Shown in pieces: positions 37,875 to 48,718 of a stretch of 64,000 nucleotides of DNA. The stretch is from Proteus columbae (GTDB taxonomy: Bacteria > Pseudomonadota > Gammaproteobacteria > Enterobacterales > Enterobacteriaceae), in the NCBI RefSeq assembly GCF_009914335.1, contig NZ_CP043925.1:4030001-4094000 (forward strand), read 5' to 3'. The position numbers and the translations under genes are program-made. Each line of letters starts with the position of its first letter. Within the stretch, counting starts at the first letter, position 1. The notes beneath the pieces are model-generated. The model searched no databases, had not been told where the DNA came from, and saw nothing but the letters and a program-made list of their open reading frames with translations.

Positions 37875-39995
37875 ATGAATAAAATATTTAAAACATTAAT
37901 TACGGCTTTTTTATTGATAACAATGTTTTCACTCATTGTTATGCCAATGAGCGCCGAACAACAATATATATTCGGTCTTATCAATATATTGCTGTTATTT
38001 GTTATCGGTTTTAAAAAATCAAAAAAACGATTATTAACAATGGTTTTTATTTCATTGTTGATGTCAACGCGTTATCTCTACTGGCGTGCAACAAATACCT
38101 TAAATTTTAATACAACTATCGAGGCTGTTTTAGGTAGTGGTTTATTTATGGCTGAAATTTACTCTTGGATAATATTAGTCCTAGGTTATTTCCAAACGTC
38201 ATGGCCATTAAATAGAAAAATAGCACCTTTACCTAAAGATATTTCTCAATGGCCTACTGTTGATATTTATATTCCAACATATAACGAAAGCTTGGATGTT
38301 GTACGTGATACAGTCCTTGCTGCACAAGCTATCGATTATCCACAAGATAAAATGAAAGTTTATATATTGGATGATGGTAGTCGTGAAGAATTTAAACAAT
38401 TCGCTGGTGATGTTGGTGTAACTTACATTGAACGTGAAGTTCATGATCACGCTAAAGCAGGTAACTTAAATCATGCGATGGGATTAACAGACGGTGAGCT
38501 AATCTGCGTTTTTGACTGTGACCATATTTCCACGCGTATTTTCTTGCAAGCAACAGTAGGAAGCTTCCTTGAAGATCCAAAATTAGCGTTGATCCAAACA
38601 CCACACTATTTCTACTCGCCAGACCCATTTGAACGAAATTTAAGTGCGGCTAAAGATGCACCGCATGAAGGCGCACTTTTCTATGGTCCTGTTCAACGTG
38701 GTAATGATAACTGGAATGCGACATTCTTCTGTGGTTCATGTGCTGTTATGCGTCGCAGTGCTCTTGAAGAAATTGGTGGTATTGCTGTTGAAACGGTAAC
38801 CGAAGATGCACACACTGCGCTTAAATTACAACGCTTAGGTTGGAATTCTGCATTTATTGATATTCCTTTAGCCGCAGGTCTTGCAACAGAACGTTTAGCA
38901 TTACACGTTAACCAGCGTATTCGTTGGGCTAGAGGAATGACACAGATATTCCGTGTTGATAATCCAATGTTGGGTCGTGGTTTAACATTTCCTCAGCGTT
39001 TATGTTATCTCAATGCCATGCTCCACTTTCAGTACGGTTTGCCTCGTATCATCTTCTTGACTGCGCCGTTACTGTTTATGTTATTTAACCTTAATATTAT
39101 CGCTTCATCCGCAAGCATGATATTTGCCTATGCATTACCACACTTAATCATGTCGGTTTATGTAAACTCGAAAAATATCGGTAAATACCGTTACTCTTTT
39201 TGGGGTGAAATTTATGAAACCGTCATGGCATTTAGTTTGGTACTCCCTACTTTACTGAGTTTAGTTTCACCAAAATTAGGTAAATTTAACGTAACAGATA
39301 AAGGTGACTTGCTTGATAAAAGCTATATGGATTACCTCACTGTACGTCCATTAATTATCACTGCACTTCTTCTTATCATCGGGATTTCATGGGTTGTTGT
39401 CCGTTACCTATTAAATGACTTCCAAGGTATTGACCCGCTGGTTATTGTTTTAAACCTTGCTTGGGCGACATACAGTTTATTTATCATTCTTGCCTCTATC
39501 GCAGTAGGTAAAGAGACGCGACAAATTCGTAAAAATACTCGAATCAATGCATCTTTACCGATTACGTTACATTTTGATGATGGCGCTGAATTAACAACTA
39601 CCACAGAAGATATTTCAATGGGTGGCGTTCGCATTGCTGTAAATAAAATGTCTGAATTTCGCCAACGTAATGTCACTTCAATCACCCTGAATGTACAACG
39701 AGATGAAGTTACCGTTCCTGTTGATATGGTGAGTTTAGAAAGCAATCAACTACGTCTTGAATTCTTACCTATTGATTTAAATCTTCGTCGTAAATTGGTG
39801 CGCATTGTCTTTGGCCGTGCTGATGCATGGATCCATCAAGCAGATTATAAAGACAAGCCATTTAAAGAATTGGCCGGTATTACACGTTGTATTTTCGAAC
39901 TGTTCTTTGGTCGTCGCCAAAAAGTGAAAGCGCCAGCAATAAGAACGAAAGCAAAAGCTTCACTCTCTGTGCAATCTATTAACGGGGATGACTAA
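37875..39995 (+). CDS. bcsA: BcsA, cellulose synthase catalytic subunit with PilZ domain
   Basis: 706 residues. Membrane helices at the N-terminus and between about 385 and 545 frame a family-2 glycosyltransferase: DD at 166-167, DCD at 214-216, the catalytic TED at 309-311 and QRIRW at 347-351. A PilZ domain follows with RKNTR (552-556) and DISMGG (579-584), the c-di-GMP-binding residues. Polymerises UDP-glucose into beta-1,4-glucan and pushes it through the inner membrane when c-di-GMP is bound. Shorter than E. coli BcsA (872), closer to the Komagataeibacter type. bcsB starts 2 bp later. Confidence 0.96.
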   Translation: MNKIFKTLITAFLLITMFSLIVMPMSAEQQYIFGLINILLLFVIGFKKSKKRLLTMVFISLLMSTRYLYWRATNTLNFNTTIEAVLGSGLFMAEIYSWIILVLGYFQTSWPLNRKIAPLPKDISQWPTVDIYIPTYNESLDVVRDTVLAAQAIDYPQDKMKVYILDDGSREEFKQFAGDVGVTYIEREVHDHAKAGNLNHAMGLTDGELICVFDCDHISTRIFLQATVGSFLEDPKLALIQTPHYFYSPDPFERNLSAAKDAPHEGALFYGPVQRGNDNWNATFFCGSCAVMRRSALEEIGGIAVETVTEDAHTALKLQRLGWNSAFIDIPLAAGLATERLALHVNQRIRWARGMTQIFRVDNPMLGRGLTFPQRLCYLNAMLHFQYGLPRIIFLTAPLLFMLFNLNIIASSASMIFAYALPHLIMSVYVNSKNIGKYRYSFWGEIYETVMAFSLVLPTLLSLVSPKLGKFNVTDKGDLLDKSYMDYLTVRPLIITALLLIIGISWVVVRYLLNDFQGIDPLVIVLNLAWATYSLFIILASIAVGKETRQIRKNTRINASLPITLHFDDGAELTTTTEDISMGGVRIAVNKMSEFRQRNVTSITLNVQRDEVTVPVDMVSLESNQLRLEFLPIDLNLRRKLVRIVFGRADAWIHQADYKDKPFKELAGITRCIFELFFGRRQKVKAPAIRTKAKASLSVQSINGDD

Positions 39996-39997
39996 GC

Positions 39998-42349
39998 ATG
40001 AAAAAGAAACTGACATTAATGCTAAGCCTGACGGCGATAGCGATCGCAAGTATTAATCTTTCTCAAGCAGATACTGGAATGTTAGAGCTAGGAGGGGAGC
40101 TTTTACCTGATCCGACTGCTTATACACATTCGCCAGTGCAACAAAATACGAATAACCCGATCCAACTTGAAGATGGCGTATTGTCTGAAGCGCGTAATAT
40201 TGAAGAGCAATTAACTTTGGCACAAATGGGAAGTCCATCGCCTATCGTGCTATCAGGAAGAAGATTACTTTCTGGTGTGACTTTTAATATGGCGAACGAT
40301 TTATTTATTGATAACGCCACATTAACGATGAAAGTGAAAGCGTCTCAAGGATTAATTCAATCTGATCAAACACTTCACTTAATGCTAAATGGTCAACCTA
40401 TGGGATTTTTACCTTTAGAAGAAGGTGGGCAAGAGCATGAATATGTTTTAGAAATTCCTGAAATGATGTTGACGAATGTGAATAATCTCAGCTTTCGTTT
40501 AGCCAATCGTGATGCATTGGATGAAAGCCAATGTATTCCTCCACTGGCTGAAGGATTAAGTCTGGTTATTTCACCAGATTCATCATTAGATTATCGAGGT
40601 CGCTGGATTAATGGCGGGTATAGTCTGGAACGATTGCCCCTACCGTTCTTTGATCCTGACAGAATGACAGCGACCTCGTTACCTATCATATTGTCAGATA
40701 AACCTGACCATGCAGAGGTAACAACAGCAGCCATTGCTGCATCATGGTTTGGCAGTTTTAGCCATGATATTAAGCAAGTTGATTTACCGGTTTTAATGAA
40801 TCAGTTACCTGAAAGTGATGGTATTTTAGTTGGCTATTCAGGGCAGACTATTGCGGGTATTACATTACCTTCAGGAAATAGTGGGCAATTAACCATTGTT
40901 GATAATCCAGTCGATCCTGTTTTCAAATTATTACTGATCAGCGGTGATAATGAGAAATCTCTTCGCCAAGCTGTATGGGCATTAAACAACGGTAAATTGC
41001 CACAAAACGATCATTTAGTGGTGCCTTCTCAAACGCTTGCAATGAGTGCGGATTACGATGCACCTCGTTGGTTAAATACCAATAAACCTGTTTCGTTAAG
41101 TCAAATTGCCAATGGTAGTGATGATTTCTCACGCCAAGGCATTAACCATGCACCAAATCAGTTTTCGTTTCGTGTCTCTCCCGATCTCTTTTGGTGGGAT
41201 GGTGATGCACTGCCTTTAGATTTGAAATATGTTTTCCCTCATTCGGATAAACTAAATAGTCGTCGTTCTTCATTAATTGTCTCTTTGAATAACCAATTCT
41301 TAGGTGCATTGTATCCGGCGCGTTCAGAACCTTTAGGTATGTTAAGACAATGGCTGGGAATGGAGAGCGAACAGCAAAATAGCACGCTCTATTTAAACCC
41401 TCGTCAAATTTATAGTCAGAATCAATTACAGTTTTATTTTGATTTACGTGAGCCTGATGATTCTCCGTGTATTTTAACGGATGGCAGTAGCTTAATTAGC
41501 CAAATTGATCCGCAATCAACACTGCAATTTAAAAATACTTGGCACTACTCAAGAATGCCGAACTTGGCTTATTTTTCAGGAGCGTCATTCCCATTTAGTC
41601 GCCGTGCGGATTTTTCACAAACCACACTGCTATTACCTGAAAATCCAACAATAGAAGAGCTTTATACCTTAGTGAACTTAATGGCGAGATCAGGTTATGC
41701 CACAGGTACACCAGTTTCTCATGCTTCGGTTTTCTTAGGTGCTAAAGAGCTCGAGAAAAATAACCTCTCTCAACACGATGTGCTAGCGATTGGCTCATTA
41801 AATAGTGAGGGATTTTTACCCGCTCGTTTTTCACAACAAACGTTCTCATTTTTAAATAAAAACGTCGAAATAAAACCTCAATCATTGATTGATAAGGCAA
41901 AAGGTTGGATTGCTGGCGATTATTTCTCTCAAAGTGGTGATGCTGCAAGTTACTTATCTTCAGTGAAAGATTGGCGTGGCATGATGAGTTTTATCTCACC
42001 TTGGGCAAGCGACAGAGTAGTCGTATTGGTTACAGCTAAAGGAAATGATTCGATAAAAACCATTATCAATGACTTAAATTTAGCCCAAATAAATGCGGCT
42101 ATTAAAGGCGACATTACTCTTATTAGTGGTAAAGACACCGTAAAAAGTTTCCATTTAGGTGAACACTTTTCGCAAGGCGACTTACCTTTCTTACAACAAT
42201 TCCTTTGGTATAGCTCTAGACACGTATATTTGCTGGGTCTTTTAGCTGTTGGTTTTTGTGCGTTGACGGGCTTCGTGACTTATTACTGGTTACAACGTCG
42301 TTCAACTCGTCGTTTACATCAGATATCACAGCATCGTTCAGACAAATAA
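39998..42349 (+). CDS. bcsB: BcsB, periplasmic cellulose synthase subunit
   Basis: 783 residues: signal peptide (1-24), two repeated carbohydrate-binding/flavodoxin-like modules, and a single C-terminal membrane helix (about residues 747-767, YLLGLLAVGFCALTGFVTYY) that packs against BcsA and is needed for its activity. The family motifs SGRRLLSGVTFN and GDNEKSLRQAVWAL are present. It starts 2 bp after bcsA, and bcsC follows 14 bp later. Confidence 0.95.
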   Translation: MKKKLTLMLSLTAIAIASINLSQADTGMLELGGELLPDPTAYTHSPVQQNTNNPIQLEDGVLSEARNIEEQLTLAQMGSPSPIVLSGRRLLSGVTFNMANDLFIDNATLTMKVKASQGLIQSDQTLHLMLNGQPMGFLPLEEGGQEHEYVLEIPEMMLTNVNNLSFRLANRDALDESQCIPPLAEGLSLVISPDSSLDYRGRWINGGYSLERLPLPFFDPDRMTATSLPIILSDKPDHAEVTTAAIAASWFGSFSHDIKQVDLPVLMNQLPESDGILVGYSGQTIAGITLPSGNSGQLTIVDNPVDPVFKLLLISGDNEKSLRQAVWALNNGKLPQNDHLVVPSQTLAMSADYDAPRWLNTNKPVSLSQIANGSDDFSRQGINHAPNQFSFRVSPDLFWWDGDALPLDLKYVFPHSDKLNSRRSSLIVSLNNQFLGALYPARSEPLGMLRQWLGMESEQQNSTLYLNPRQIYSQNQLQFYFDLREPDDSPCILTDGSSLISQIDPQSTLQFKNTWHYSRMPNLAYFSGASFPFSRRADFSQTTLLLPENPTIEELYTLVNLMARSGYATGTPVSHASVFLGAKELEKNNLSQHDVLAIGSLNSEGFLPARFSQQTFSFLNKNVEIKPQSLIDKAKGWIAGDYFSQSGDAASYLSSVKDWRGMMSFISPWASDRVVVLVTAKGNDSIKTIINDLNLAQINAAIKGDITLISGKDTVKSFHLGEHFSQGDLPFLQQFLWYSSRHVYLLGLLAVGFCALTGFVTYYWLQRRSTRRLHQISQHRSDK

Positions 42350-42363
42350 AGGGGGGATATAAG

Positions 42364-45300
42364 ATGAAAAATCACGCACTTAATATCATCGTTAAAGTCA
42401 TCTATGCAGGTTGTATTCTAGGGGCATCAAGCCAAGTACAAGCAACCGCAGTTGAGGCAAATACAACAGCAATTGATCCAAATATTGTTAGTTCTCTTAT
42501 TGAGCAAGCTAATTATTGGCACGGTAGAGCACACGATGAACGTGCAGTAGAAGCACTGCAAAAAGTACTGATTATGGAAAGCAATAATCAGGACGCGCTG
42601 TATTTAATGGCATTCTTTACTGCGCAACAAGGTAATGAAAAACAAGCAACATATTGGCGAGAAAAACTTGCGCAAATTGCACCGCAAGATCCACGAATTG
42701 AAGGATTAAAAAATATCCGATCATCACAATTTAGTGAACAACAATTAGGATATGCCAGAGAGTTAGCGAAAAAAGGGCAACATGAAGAAGCAATAAAAGC
42801 GTATCAACGTTTATTTGTTAGTAGTGAGCCACCTGAAACACTAGCGTTAGAATATTATCAAACCATGGCGGGTGTACCCGCAATGTTGCCTCAAGCTATT
42901 ACGGGATTAAAACAACGTGCTGCATTAATGCCTGATAATAAAGAAACGCAAAAAGCATTAGGATTAACGCTAACTTATAACGAAGAGACTCGCCGTGAAG
43001 GTATAACTATTTTAGGTAATATCTCGGGTGATGAATCAGCCAAAAAAGGTATGCGTCAAGCACTGTTATGGCTGAATGTTCGTCCTGATGATGAAGTGTT
43101 ATATAAGACTTATTTGCAAGCAAACCCGAACGATAAAGCGGTTGCAGAGCATTTCCAAGGTGCTATTCAAGGTAATGCACGCCAAGCAGGTTATACCGCA
43201 TTAAATAAAGGTAAATTGAAAGAAGCCGAAGGTTATTTCAAACAAGCTTTAGTGGCAGATAACAATGATGCGCAAGCCTTAGCGGGGTTAGGTTATATCG
43301 CATTACGCTCAGGTGATTTAACCACAGGTCAGCGTTTATTAAACCAAGCTGCACAATCAGGTGGAGAACAAGGCAGTAAATGGAAGCAACAAGCGGAAGA
43401 TGCGGGTTTTTATGCGCAATTACGCAGTGCACAACAACGCGCTAAACAAGGGAATATTCAACAAGCTCTCGATCAATTAGCCCCATTAGCGGGTGCTTCA
43501 GGTGAAAAAGGGTTGTCTGCCAACTTATTACAAGCTGACTTATTACGTAAGCAAGGTAATTTACCCGCTGCTCACCAATTGCTGTCAGGGCTTTATCAGC
43601 AAAATAGCCATAATGAGAAAGTGATTTCTGCTTATTACTATTTATTAGTTCAGGAAGGGCAGAATACAAAAGCAGAACAATTACTGGCTCAACAATCAGC
43701 CTCTTTGCGTCAAAAACTTACTGCGAATACAGATCCTTCTGAGAAATTACGCCGTGACGCGCAAAAAGCGTTAGAAAATGGTGATCGTGTCCAAGCAAGA
43801 CAATTGCTTTTACAAGCTCAGCGTAAAAACCCGCAAAATAACTGGGTTTACCTCGATTTAGCACGCTTAATGGCCGCTGATGGTGACAGTGCTGGCGCAA
43901 AAAATATTATCTCACAGCTACAAAACCGTAGAACAAGAGACTCTGATTATGTGATATCTCTGTTTTATGTTGAGCAAAAAGAGTGGGATAAAGTTTTTAA
44001 CTTACTCAGTAGCCATAATCAACAAACTGAAGCTGAAAAAGAGTTATTACAGCGTGCTCGTTTTCATCGCCAGCTTGCGCAAGCTGATCATTATCGTCAG
44101 GCAGGAAACCTTGTTGCAATGCGTAATATTTTACGTCCATTAATTAATCAAGTGGCTGATTATCCAAATGATGTGGGTGAATTGGCTGAAAAATTAGTTA
44201 ATAGTGGATTAAATGATGAAGCGTTGAAATTGGTTGAAAGTGATATTGCAAAAGGCACTAAAGGTTCAGTAGGTAACTACGCTGGTCATATCAACGTTCT
44301 CAATGAGTTAGGTCATTATACACAGGCATCTAGCTTGATTAATGATCCTGCTTTACAGCAAGAAACACCGATTGTTGAGAAGAAACGTTTAGAAGTTGCC
44401 ACTAAAGTTGCGCAAGCAGATAGCCTACGTGAAAAAGGCGAAATTAAAGCCGCTTACGACACGTTAGTGGTTGCTTTAAAAACATCACCGAATGATCCCG
44501 ATTTATTAATGGCATTAAGTCGTGTTTATTTAGCGCAATCAATGCCTGAACAATCAAACAGAATTCTTTCTTATTTAGAAAAAGAGCAAGGAAAAGATAG
44601 CAAATTAATTCAAGCTCAAATCGAAGTGGCATTAGCACAAAAAGATGGAAGAAAAGCACAACAATTATTGCAGCAAATTCCTTCATCTTCACAACCTGCT
44701 TATTTATTACAAGCTGCGCAAATTGCGCAATTAAATGGTGAGAATCGCAAAGCATTAACGTTACTACGTAGCGCGCAATGGCAAAACAGTGATAGCACAT
44801 TAAAAACCTCTGCGGGTCAATTAAACGCATTAGGAGGAAGTGATAATCCTGTTATTACGGGTTCTATCTATGAACGTAAAGAGATGGCATCGATTCAACG
44901 TTCTATTCGTGAACTTGAAGAAAAAGTTTCACCTTGGGTACAAGGTGGTGTTTCTGTTCGTCATCGTAATGGTGATAAAGGGTTATCTAACGTCACTGAA
45001 ATTTCAGCGCCAATCAGTATTTCGAGTGTGCCTGGTGAAGAGTTCCGTTGGGAATTTAGTGTTAACCCTGTTTCGATGACAAGTGGTTCGGTTTCAGGAG
45101 AAAGAGCTAACCGCTTTGGTTCTGGTCAGCTTCAACATGCTGAACGCTTTGCTAAAAATAGTGATAACCATGATGAGAAAAACAAAATTAATGCCGATGA
45201 AGCCGGTAGTCAACGTGCTTCTGGTGTTGAATTAGGGCTGCGTTTATCGGACAAGGATGTCAGCTTTGATGTGGGCTCAACACCATTAGGTAAAGATACG

Positions 45301-46065
45301 GCAACGGTTGTCGGTGGTATCACATATTCACCTCAAATTAGCCAAAATGGGCAATTAACACTGACAGCAGAGCGCAGAGCCATAAAAGATAGTCTACTTT
45401 CTTATATGGGGCGTACTGATCCAATGACAGGCGAAAGTTGGGGCCGTGTAACACGTAACGGCGCTAAAGTTCAATATGCTTGGGATGATGGAAAAATTGG
45501 GGCTTATGCTGGTGGTGGTTTCTATAACTACGAAGGTAAGAGTGTTGCGAGTAATGATGAAGTGAAAGCGTGGATTGGCTCTTATGCTAAGTTCTATAAA
45601 GATGATCAACAAGAAGTAAAAGCAGGTGTGCATGTTGATTATATGAACTTCAGAAATAACCAAAACTACTTCTCATTAGGGCACGGTGGTTACTTTAGTC
45701 CACAAGATTATGTGTCTGTTTCATTACCTGTTGCTTATACCCGTCGTTTTGAAAAAGGTGAAGTTTCATTAAATGGTGCTATAGGGATACAAAGTTACAA
45801 ACAAAAAGGCAGTGATTACTTCCCAACGCATGGTTATATGCAAAATGCATTAAATAAACAGAATGCGAGCGATCCTCGTATTAAATCTCAGTACGAAGAA
45901 CAAGACGAAACGAATATTACTTATAGATTAGGTTTAGACGCGAAATATTATTTAAACAAAGAAACCGAGTTAGGTGTCAGCTTATCGCATGATACATCGG
46001 GTGATTATGCTGAAGATAATATGTGGTTATACTTAAAATATACCCCAGACTTCCTGTCTAAATAA
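42364..46065 (+). CDS. bcsC: BcsC, TPR periplasmic scaffold and outer-membrane cellulose pore
   Basis: 1233 residues. The start at 42364 gives a signal peptide (MKNHALNIIVKVIYAG to SSQVQA); the frame is open back to 42256, but that extension lies inside bcsB and has no ribosome site. Many tetratricopeptide repeats (A-x3-G...A...P motifs) fill residues 35-860. The last 340 residues alternate as a beta barrel with aromatic girdles, ending YLKYTPDFLSK. It guides the glucan through the periplasm and out. Confidence 0.94.
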   Translation: MKNHALNIIVKVIYAGCILGASSQVQATAVEANTTAIDPNIVSSLIEQANYWHGRAHDERAVEALQKVLIMESNNQDALYLMAFFTAQQGNEKQATYWREKLAQIAPQDPRIEGLKNIRSSQFSEQQLGYARELAKKGQHEEAIKAYQRLFVSSEPPETLALEYYQTMAGVPAMLPQAITGLKQRAALMPDNKETQKALGLTLTYNEETRREGITILGNISGDESAKKGMRQALLWLNVRPDDEVLYKTYLQANPNDKAVAEHFQGAIQGNARQAGYTALNKGKLKEAEGYFKQALVADNNDAQALAGLGYIALRSGDLTTGQRLLNQAAQSGGEQGSKWKQQAEDAGFYAQLRSAQQRAKQGNIQQALDQLAPLAGASGEKGLSANLLQADLLRKQGNLPAAHQLLSGLYQQNSHNEKVISAYYYLLVQEGQNTKAEQLLAQQSASLRQKLTANTDPSEKLRRDAQKALENGDRVQARQLLLQAQRKNPQNNWVYLDLARLMAADGDSAGAKNIISQLQNRRTRDSDYVISLFYVEQKEWDKVFNLLSSHNQQTEAEKELLQRARFHRQLAQADHYRQAGNLVAMRNILRPLINQVADYPNDVGELAEKLVNSGLNDEALKLVESDIAKGTKGSVGNYAGHINVLNELGHYTQASSLINDPALQQETPIVEKKRLEVATKVAQADSLREKGEIKAAYDTLVVALKTSPNDPDLLMALSRVYLAQSMPEQSNRILSYLEKEQGKDSKLIQAQIEVALAQKDGRKAQQLLQQIPSSSQPAYLLQAAQIAQLNGENRKALTLLRSAQWQNSDSTLKTSAGQLNALGGSDNPVITGSIYERKEMASIQRSIRELEEKVSPWVQGGVSVRHRNGDKGLSNVTEISAPISISSVPGEEFRWEFSVNPVSMTSGSVSGERANRFGSGQLQHAERFAKNSDNHDEKNKINADEAGSQRASGVELGLRLSDKDVSFDVGSTPLGKDTATVVGGITYSPQISQNGQLTLTAERRAIKDSLLSYMGRTDPMTGESWGRVTRNGAKVQYAWDDGKIGAYAGGGFYNYEGKSVASNDEVKAWIGSYAKFYKDDQQEVKAGVHVDYMNFRNNQNYFSLGHGGYFSPQDYVSVSLPVAYTRRFEKGEVSLNGAIGIQSYKQKGSDYFPTHGYMQNALNKQNASDPRIKSQYEEQDETNITYRLGLDAKYYLNKETELGVSLSHDTSGDYAEDNMWLYLKYTPDFLSK

Positions 46066-46080
46066 TTAAGGAGACAAATA

Positions 46081-46551
46081 ATGAATAAGCATGACAGTGA
46101 TATCTTACAATTACCTTTTGAAAGTGGCTGGCAAGATCTAACTCAATTATTATTTTTTCAAATTTTAAATGACAATGATATTTCTACTGCTGGAAATAAA
46201 TTAAGGAATATAGGTAAAGATATTGCCTTACGTTATCCTTTACCTGAAAGCGAAAATATTCAATTACTTGAATCACATATTAATCGCGTATTAACACTAT
46301 TTAAATGGGGGTTTGTCACTATATCTCCTGCAATGAGCGAACTTTTACTGGTTCATTGTGCATGGCCTCATTTTACGCAAAGCCAAGATGATGCTCAGTG
46401 GCGTGTTGCAAGTGCGGGTGTTTTAGAAGGATTATATGAAGGTTGGTTAACGAATCAAGGTGGTAATGCCAAAATGCAAGTGCATCGCCAACCTACTGAT
46501 GCAAAAGATGTCTTTATTTTCCGCTATGCGCATAACTCATCAGCCGAATAA
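46081..46551 (+). CDS. bcsD: BcsD, cellulose crystallisation subunit
   Basis: 156 residues, the same as BcsD of Komagataeibacter. A small helical cytoplasmic protein known to form octameric rings that help align glucan chains into fibrils. WGFVTISPAMSELLL and WRVASAGVLEGLYEGW are family-like segments. It follows bcsC by 15 bp. Its presence makes this a BcsD-containing (type I) operon, as in Komagataeibacter, Pectobacterium and Enterobacter, and unlike E. coli K-12, which uses BcsEFG. Confidence 0.88.
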   Translation: MNKHDSDILQLPFESGWQDLTQLLFFQILNDNDISTAGNKLRNIGKDIALRYPLPESENIQLLESHINRVLTLFKWGFVTISPAMSELLLVHCAWPHFTQSQDDAQWRVASAGVLEGLYEGWLTNQGGNAKMQVHRQPTDAKDVFIFRYAHNSSAE

Positions 46552-46590
46552 TAATATATATGCTTTATTGATGAGCATAGGAGGTCAAAA

Positions 46591-47502
46591 ATGAATGAAA
46601 TGATATTTAATGATGATAATTCTAAATGCTTATTAATAAAGCAATTTACTAATAATGTTTTCATGATGTTAGTAACAGATATTAATGGCATTATTATTTA
46701 TGCAAATGAAAAATATTGTGAATTCAATAATGTTCACTTTGAAAATATAAAAGGTAAAAAATATAGCTTATTTAACTTAATTGACGAGAATCAAATCAAT
46801 TGTTGTGTAAATGGTAATAATGATAATAAAGGAGTATATCGATTAGAAGCCAAAAGAAATAACGATACCCAGCAAGATATATGGGAAGATATTAGTATTA
46901 TTCCTGTGTTTGATGAAAGTAATTTAATTTCTCATTATGTATTTATTAGCTTGGATATTACTGATAAGGTAGAGCTAAGAAATGAGTTATTTAATAAAAG
47001 CTATATTGATTCATTAACTGGAATATCTAATCGACTAAGTATTGTCGAAAAAATTGAAAATGAACGATTAAATGTTTTACAGCCTTCTTCATTTTGCCTT
47101 GGTATTATAGATTGCGATAAATTCAAATCTATTAATGATCAATTCGGGCATCATGCAGGCGATAAGGTATTGTGTGAAATATCTAAACGGTTGTCAAAAT
47201 TAGAAAATAATGAAGTCTATTGTGGGCGACTTGGTGGCGATGAGTTTGCTGTGCTTTTCCCTAAAGGATTACGTTCTTGTTCTGTGATTTTGCTAGAAAT
47301 AATAGAATCACTTTGGAAATCAATGGAAAAGCCCATCAATATTAATTCGGATTTTATGTTAATTCCTTCAATTAGTTTAGGTATTGCTGAATATCCTAAA
47401 GATGGAAAAACATTATCTGAATTATTAAAATCTGCAGATGAAACACTTTATTCTATAAAAGAAATGGGTGGTAATAAATATGGGTTTTATTCCGGATTTT
47501 AA
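46591..47502 (+). CDS. PAS-GGDEF diguanylate cyclase of the cellulose operon
   Basis: 303 residues: a PAS domain at about 18-125 (VTDINGIIIYANEKYCEFN), then a GGDEF domain with DSLTGISNR (140-148), FKSINDQFGHHAGD and the intact active site GGDEF at 215-219. It makes c-di-GMP from two GTP. The product-inhibition site RxxD, expected a few residues before GGDEF, is not present (NNEVYCGRL), so feedback may be absent. No membrane segment. It sits between bcsD and galU, a placement that points to local supply of c-di-GMP to the BcsA PilZ domain. Confidence 0.93.
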   Translation: MNEMIFNDDNSKCLLIKQFTNNVFMMLVTDINGIIIYANEKYCEFNNVHFENIKGKKYSLFNLIDENQINCCVNGNNDNKGVYRLEAKRNNDTQQDIWEDISIIPVFDESNLISHYVFISLDITDKVELRNELFNKSYIDSLTGISNRLSIVEKIENERLNVLQPSSFCLGIIDCDKFKSINDQFGHHAGDKVLCEISKRLSKLENNEVYCGRLGGDEFAVLFPKGLRSCSVILLEIIESLWKSMEKPININSDFMLIPSISLGIAEYPKDGKTLSELLKSADETLYSIKEMGGNKYGFYSGF

Positions 47503-47685
47503 ATAAAAGGTTTTAAATAGAAAGTTTTTTAGTAAAGATATATTAAAAATAACGTTATCTCTTTTTAACGAAGAGGGGGGTAACTGTTTTTTAAATATAT
47601 CTAGCATTCCTGATGAAATATAAGAGTAAATTTAAAATAATACTAAATATTAGTTTTAGATAAATATCTATTAGAGGATTTTATT

Positions 47686-48645
47686 ATGATGAAAGCGGTT
47701 ATCCCTGTTGCTGGATTAGGTACTCGTATGTTACCTGCAACGAAATCAATTCCTAAAGAAATGCTGCCTATTGTTGATCGCCCTTTAATTCAATATATTG
47801 TTGAAGAGTGTGCTCAGGCAGGCGTTGAGGAAATTATTTTAGTTACTCACTCTTCTAAAAATTCAATTGCGGATCACTTTGATACCAGTTTTGAATTAGA
47901 AAATATGCTGGAACAGCGGATTAAAAATAAATTATTAGAAGAAGTACGTTCAATTTGTCCTAACAATGTAAAGATTGTTCAAATTCGCCAAGGCCATGCT
48001 TTAGGTTTAGGTCATGCAATTTGTTGTGCACGCCCAGTTATTGGCAATAATCCATTTATTGTTTTACTGCCTGATGTTTTATTAAATTCACATTATTGCG
48101 ATCCTCAACATGATAATTTATCAGCAATGATAAAACGTTTTGAAAAAACAGAACGTAGCCAAATTATGGTTGAACCTGTGCCAATGAGCCAAGTGCAACA
48201 ATATGGTGTTGTAGATTGTGAAGGTGTTTTCTGTCCTCAAGGTAATTGGGCGCCTATTCGTCGTATCGTGGAAAAACCAAATCCTGAAGATGCACCTTCT
48301 AACCTTTCTGTTGTTGGACGTTATGTTTTCTCTGAAGCTATCTGGGAATTATTAGATGGTCTACCTGCTGGTGTTGGTGGTGAAATTCAATTAACAGATG
48401 CGATTGATTTATTATTGAAAAAAGAAGTCGCTGAAGCATATACCTTAGTAGGTAAATCACATGACTGTGGTAATAAGCTAGGATATATGAAAGCCTTTGT
48501 TGAATATGGCCTCCATAATTCTGCGTTAAAAGAAGAATTTTCTTCTTGGATGCGGGACTTTTGTGAAAAAACATTGTTACCCAAAACAGAAGTCATAGAA
48601 GAAGATGAAGTAAGTGAAGCACAAAAGATAGTTGCTATCTTTTGA
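47686..48645 (+). CDS. galU: GalU, UTP-glucose-1-phosphate uridylyltransferase
   Basis: 319 residues; makes UDP-glucose, the BcsA substrate. The N-terminal [19 protein letters not shown] and the later [19 protein letters not shown] are typical. About 17 residues longer than E. coli GalU (302), with an acidic tail. Enterobacteria carry a housekeeping galU elsewhere, so this is probably a second, pathway-dedicated copy. The 183-bp gap before it may hold its own promoter. Confidence 0.93.
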   Translation: MMKAVIPVAGLGTRMLPATKSIPKEMLPIVDRPLIQYIVEECAQAGVEEIILVTHSSKNSIADHFDTSFELENMLEQRIKNKLLEEVRSICPNNVKIVQIRQGHALGLGHAICCARPVIGNNPFIVLLPDVLLNSHYCDPQHDNLSAMIKRFEKTERSQIMVEPVPMSQVQQYGVVDCEGVFCPQGNWAPIRRIVEKPNPEDAPSNLSVVGRYVFSEAIWELLDGLPAGVGGEIQLTDAIDLLLKKEVAEAYTLVGKSHDCGNKLGYMKAFVEYGLHNSALKEEFSSWMRDFCEKTLLPKTEVIEEDEVSEAQKIVAIF

Positions 48646-48718
48646 GTTTATATTGAAATAATATGCAATATGCCGACCGAGATAAGATGGCGGTCGGCAA
48701 TAGCAGGAGAGAAAGGCA

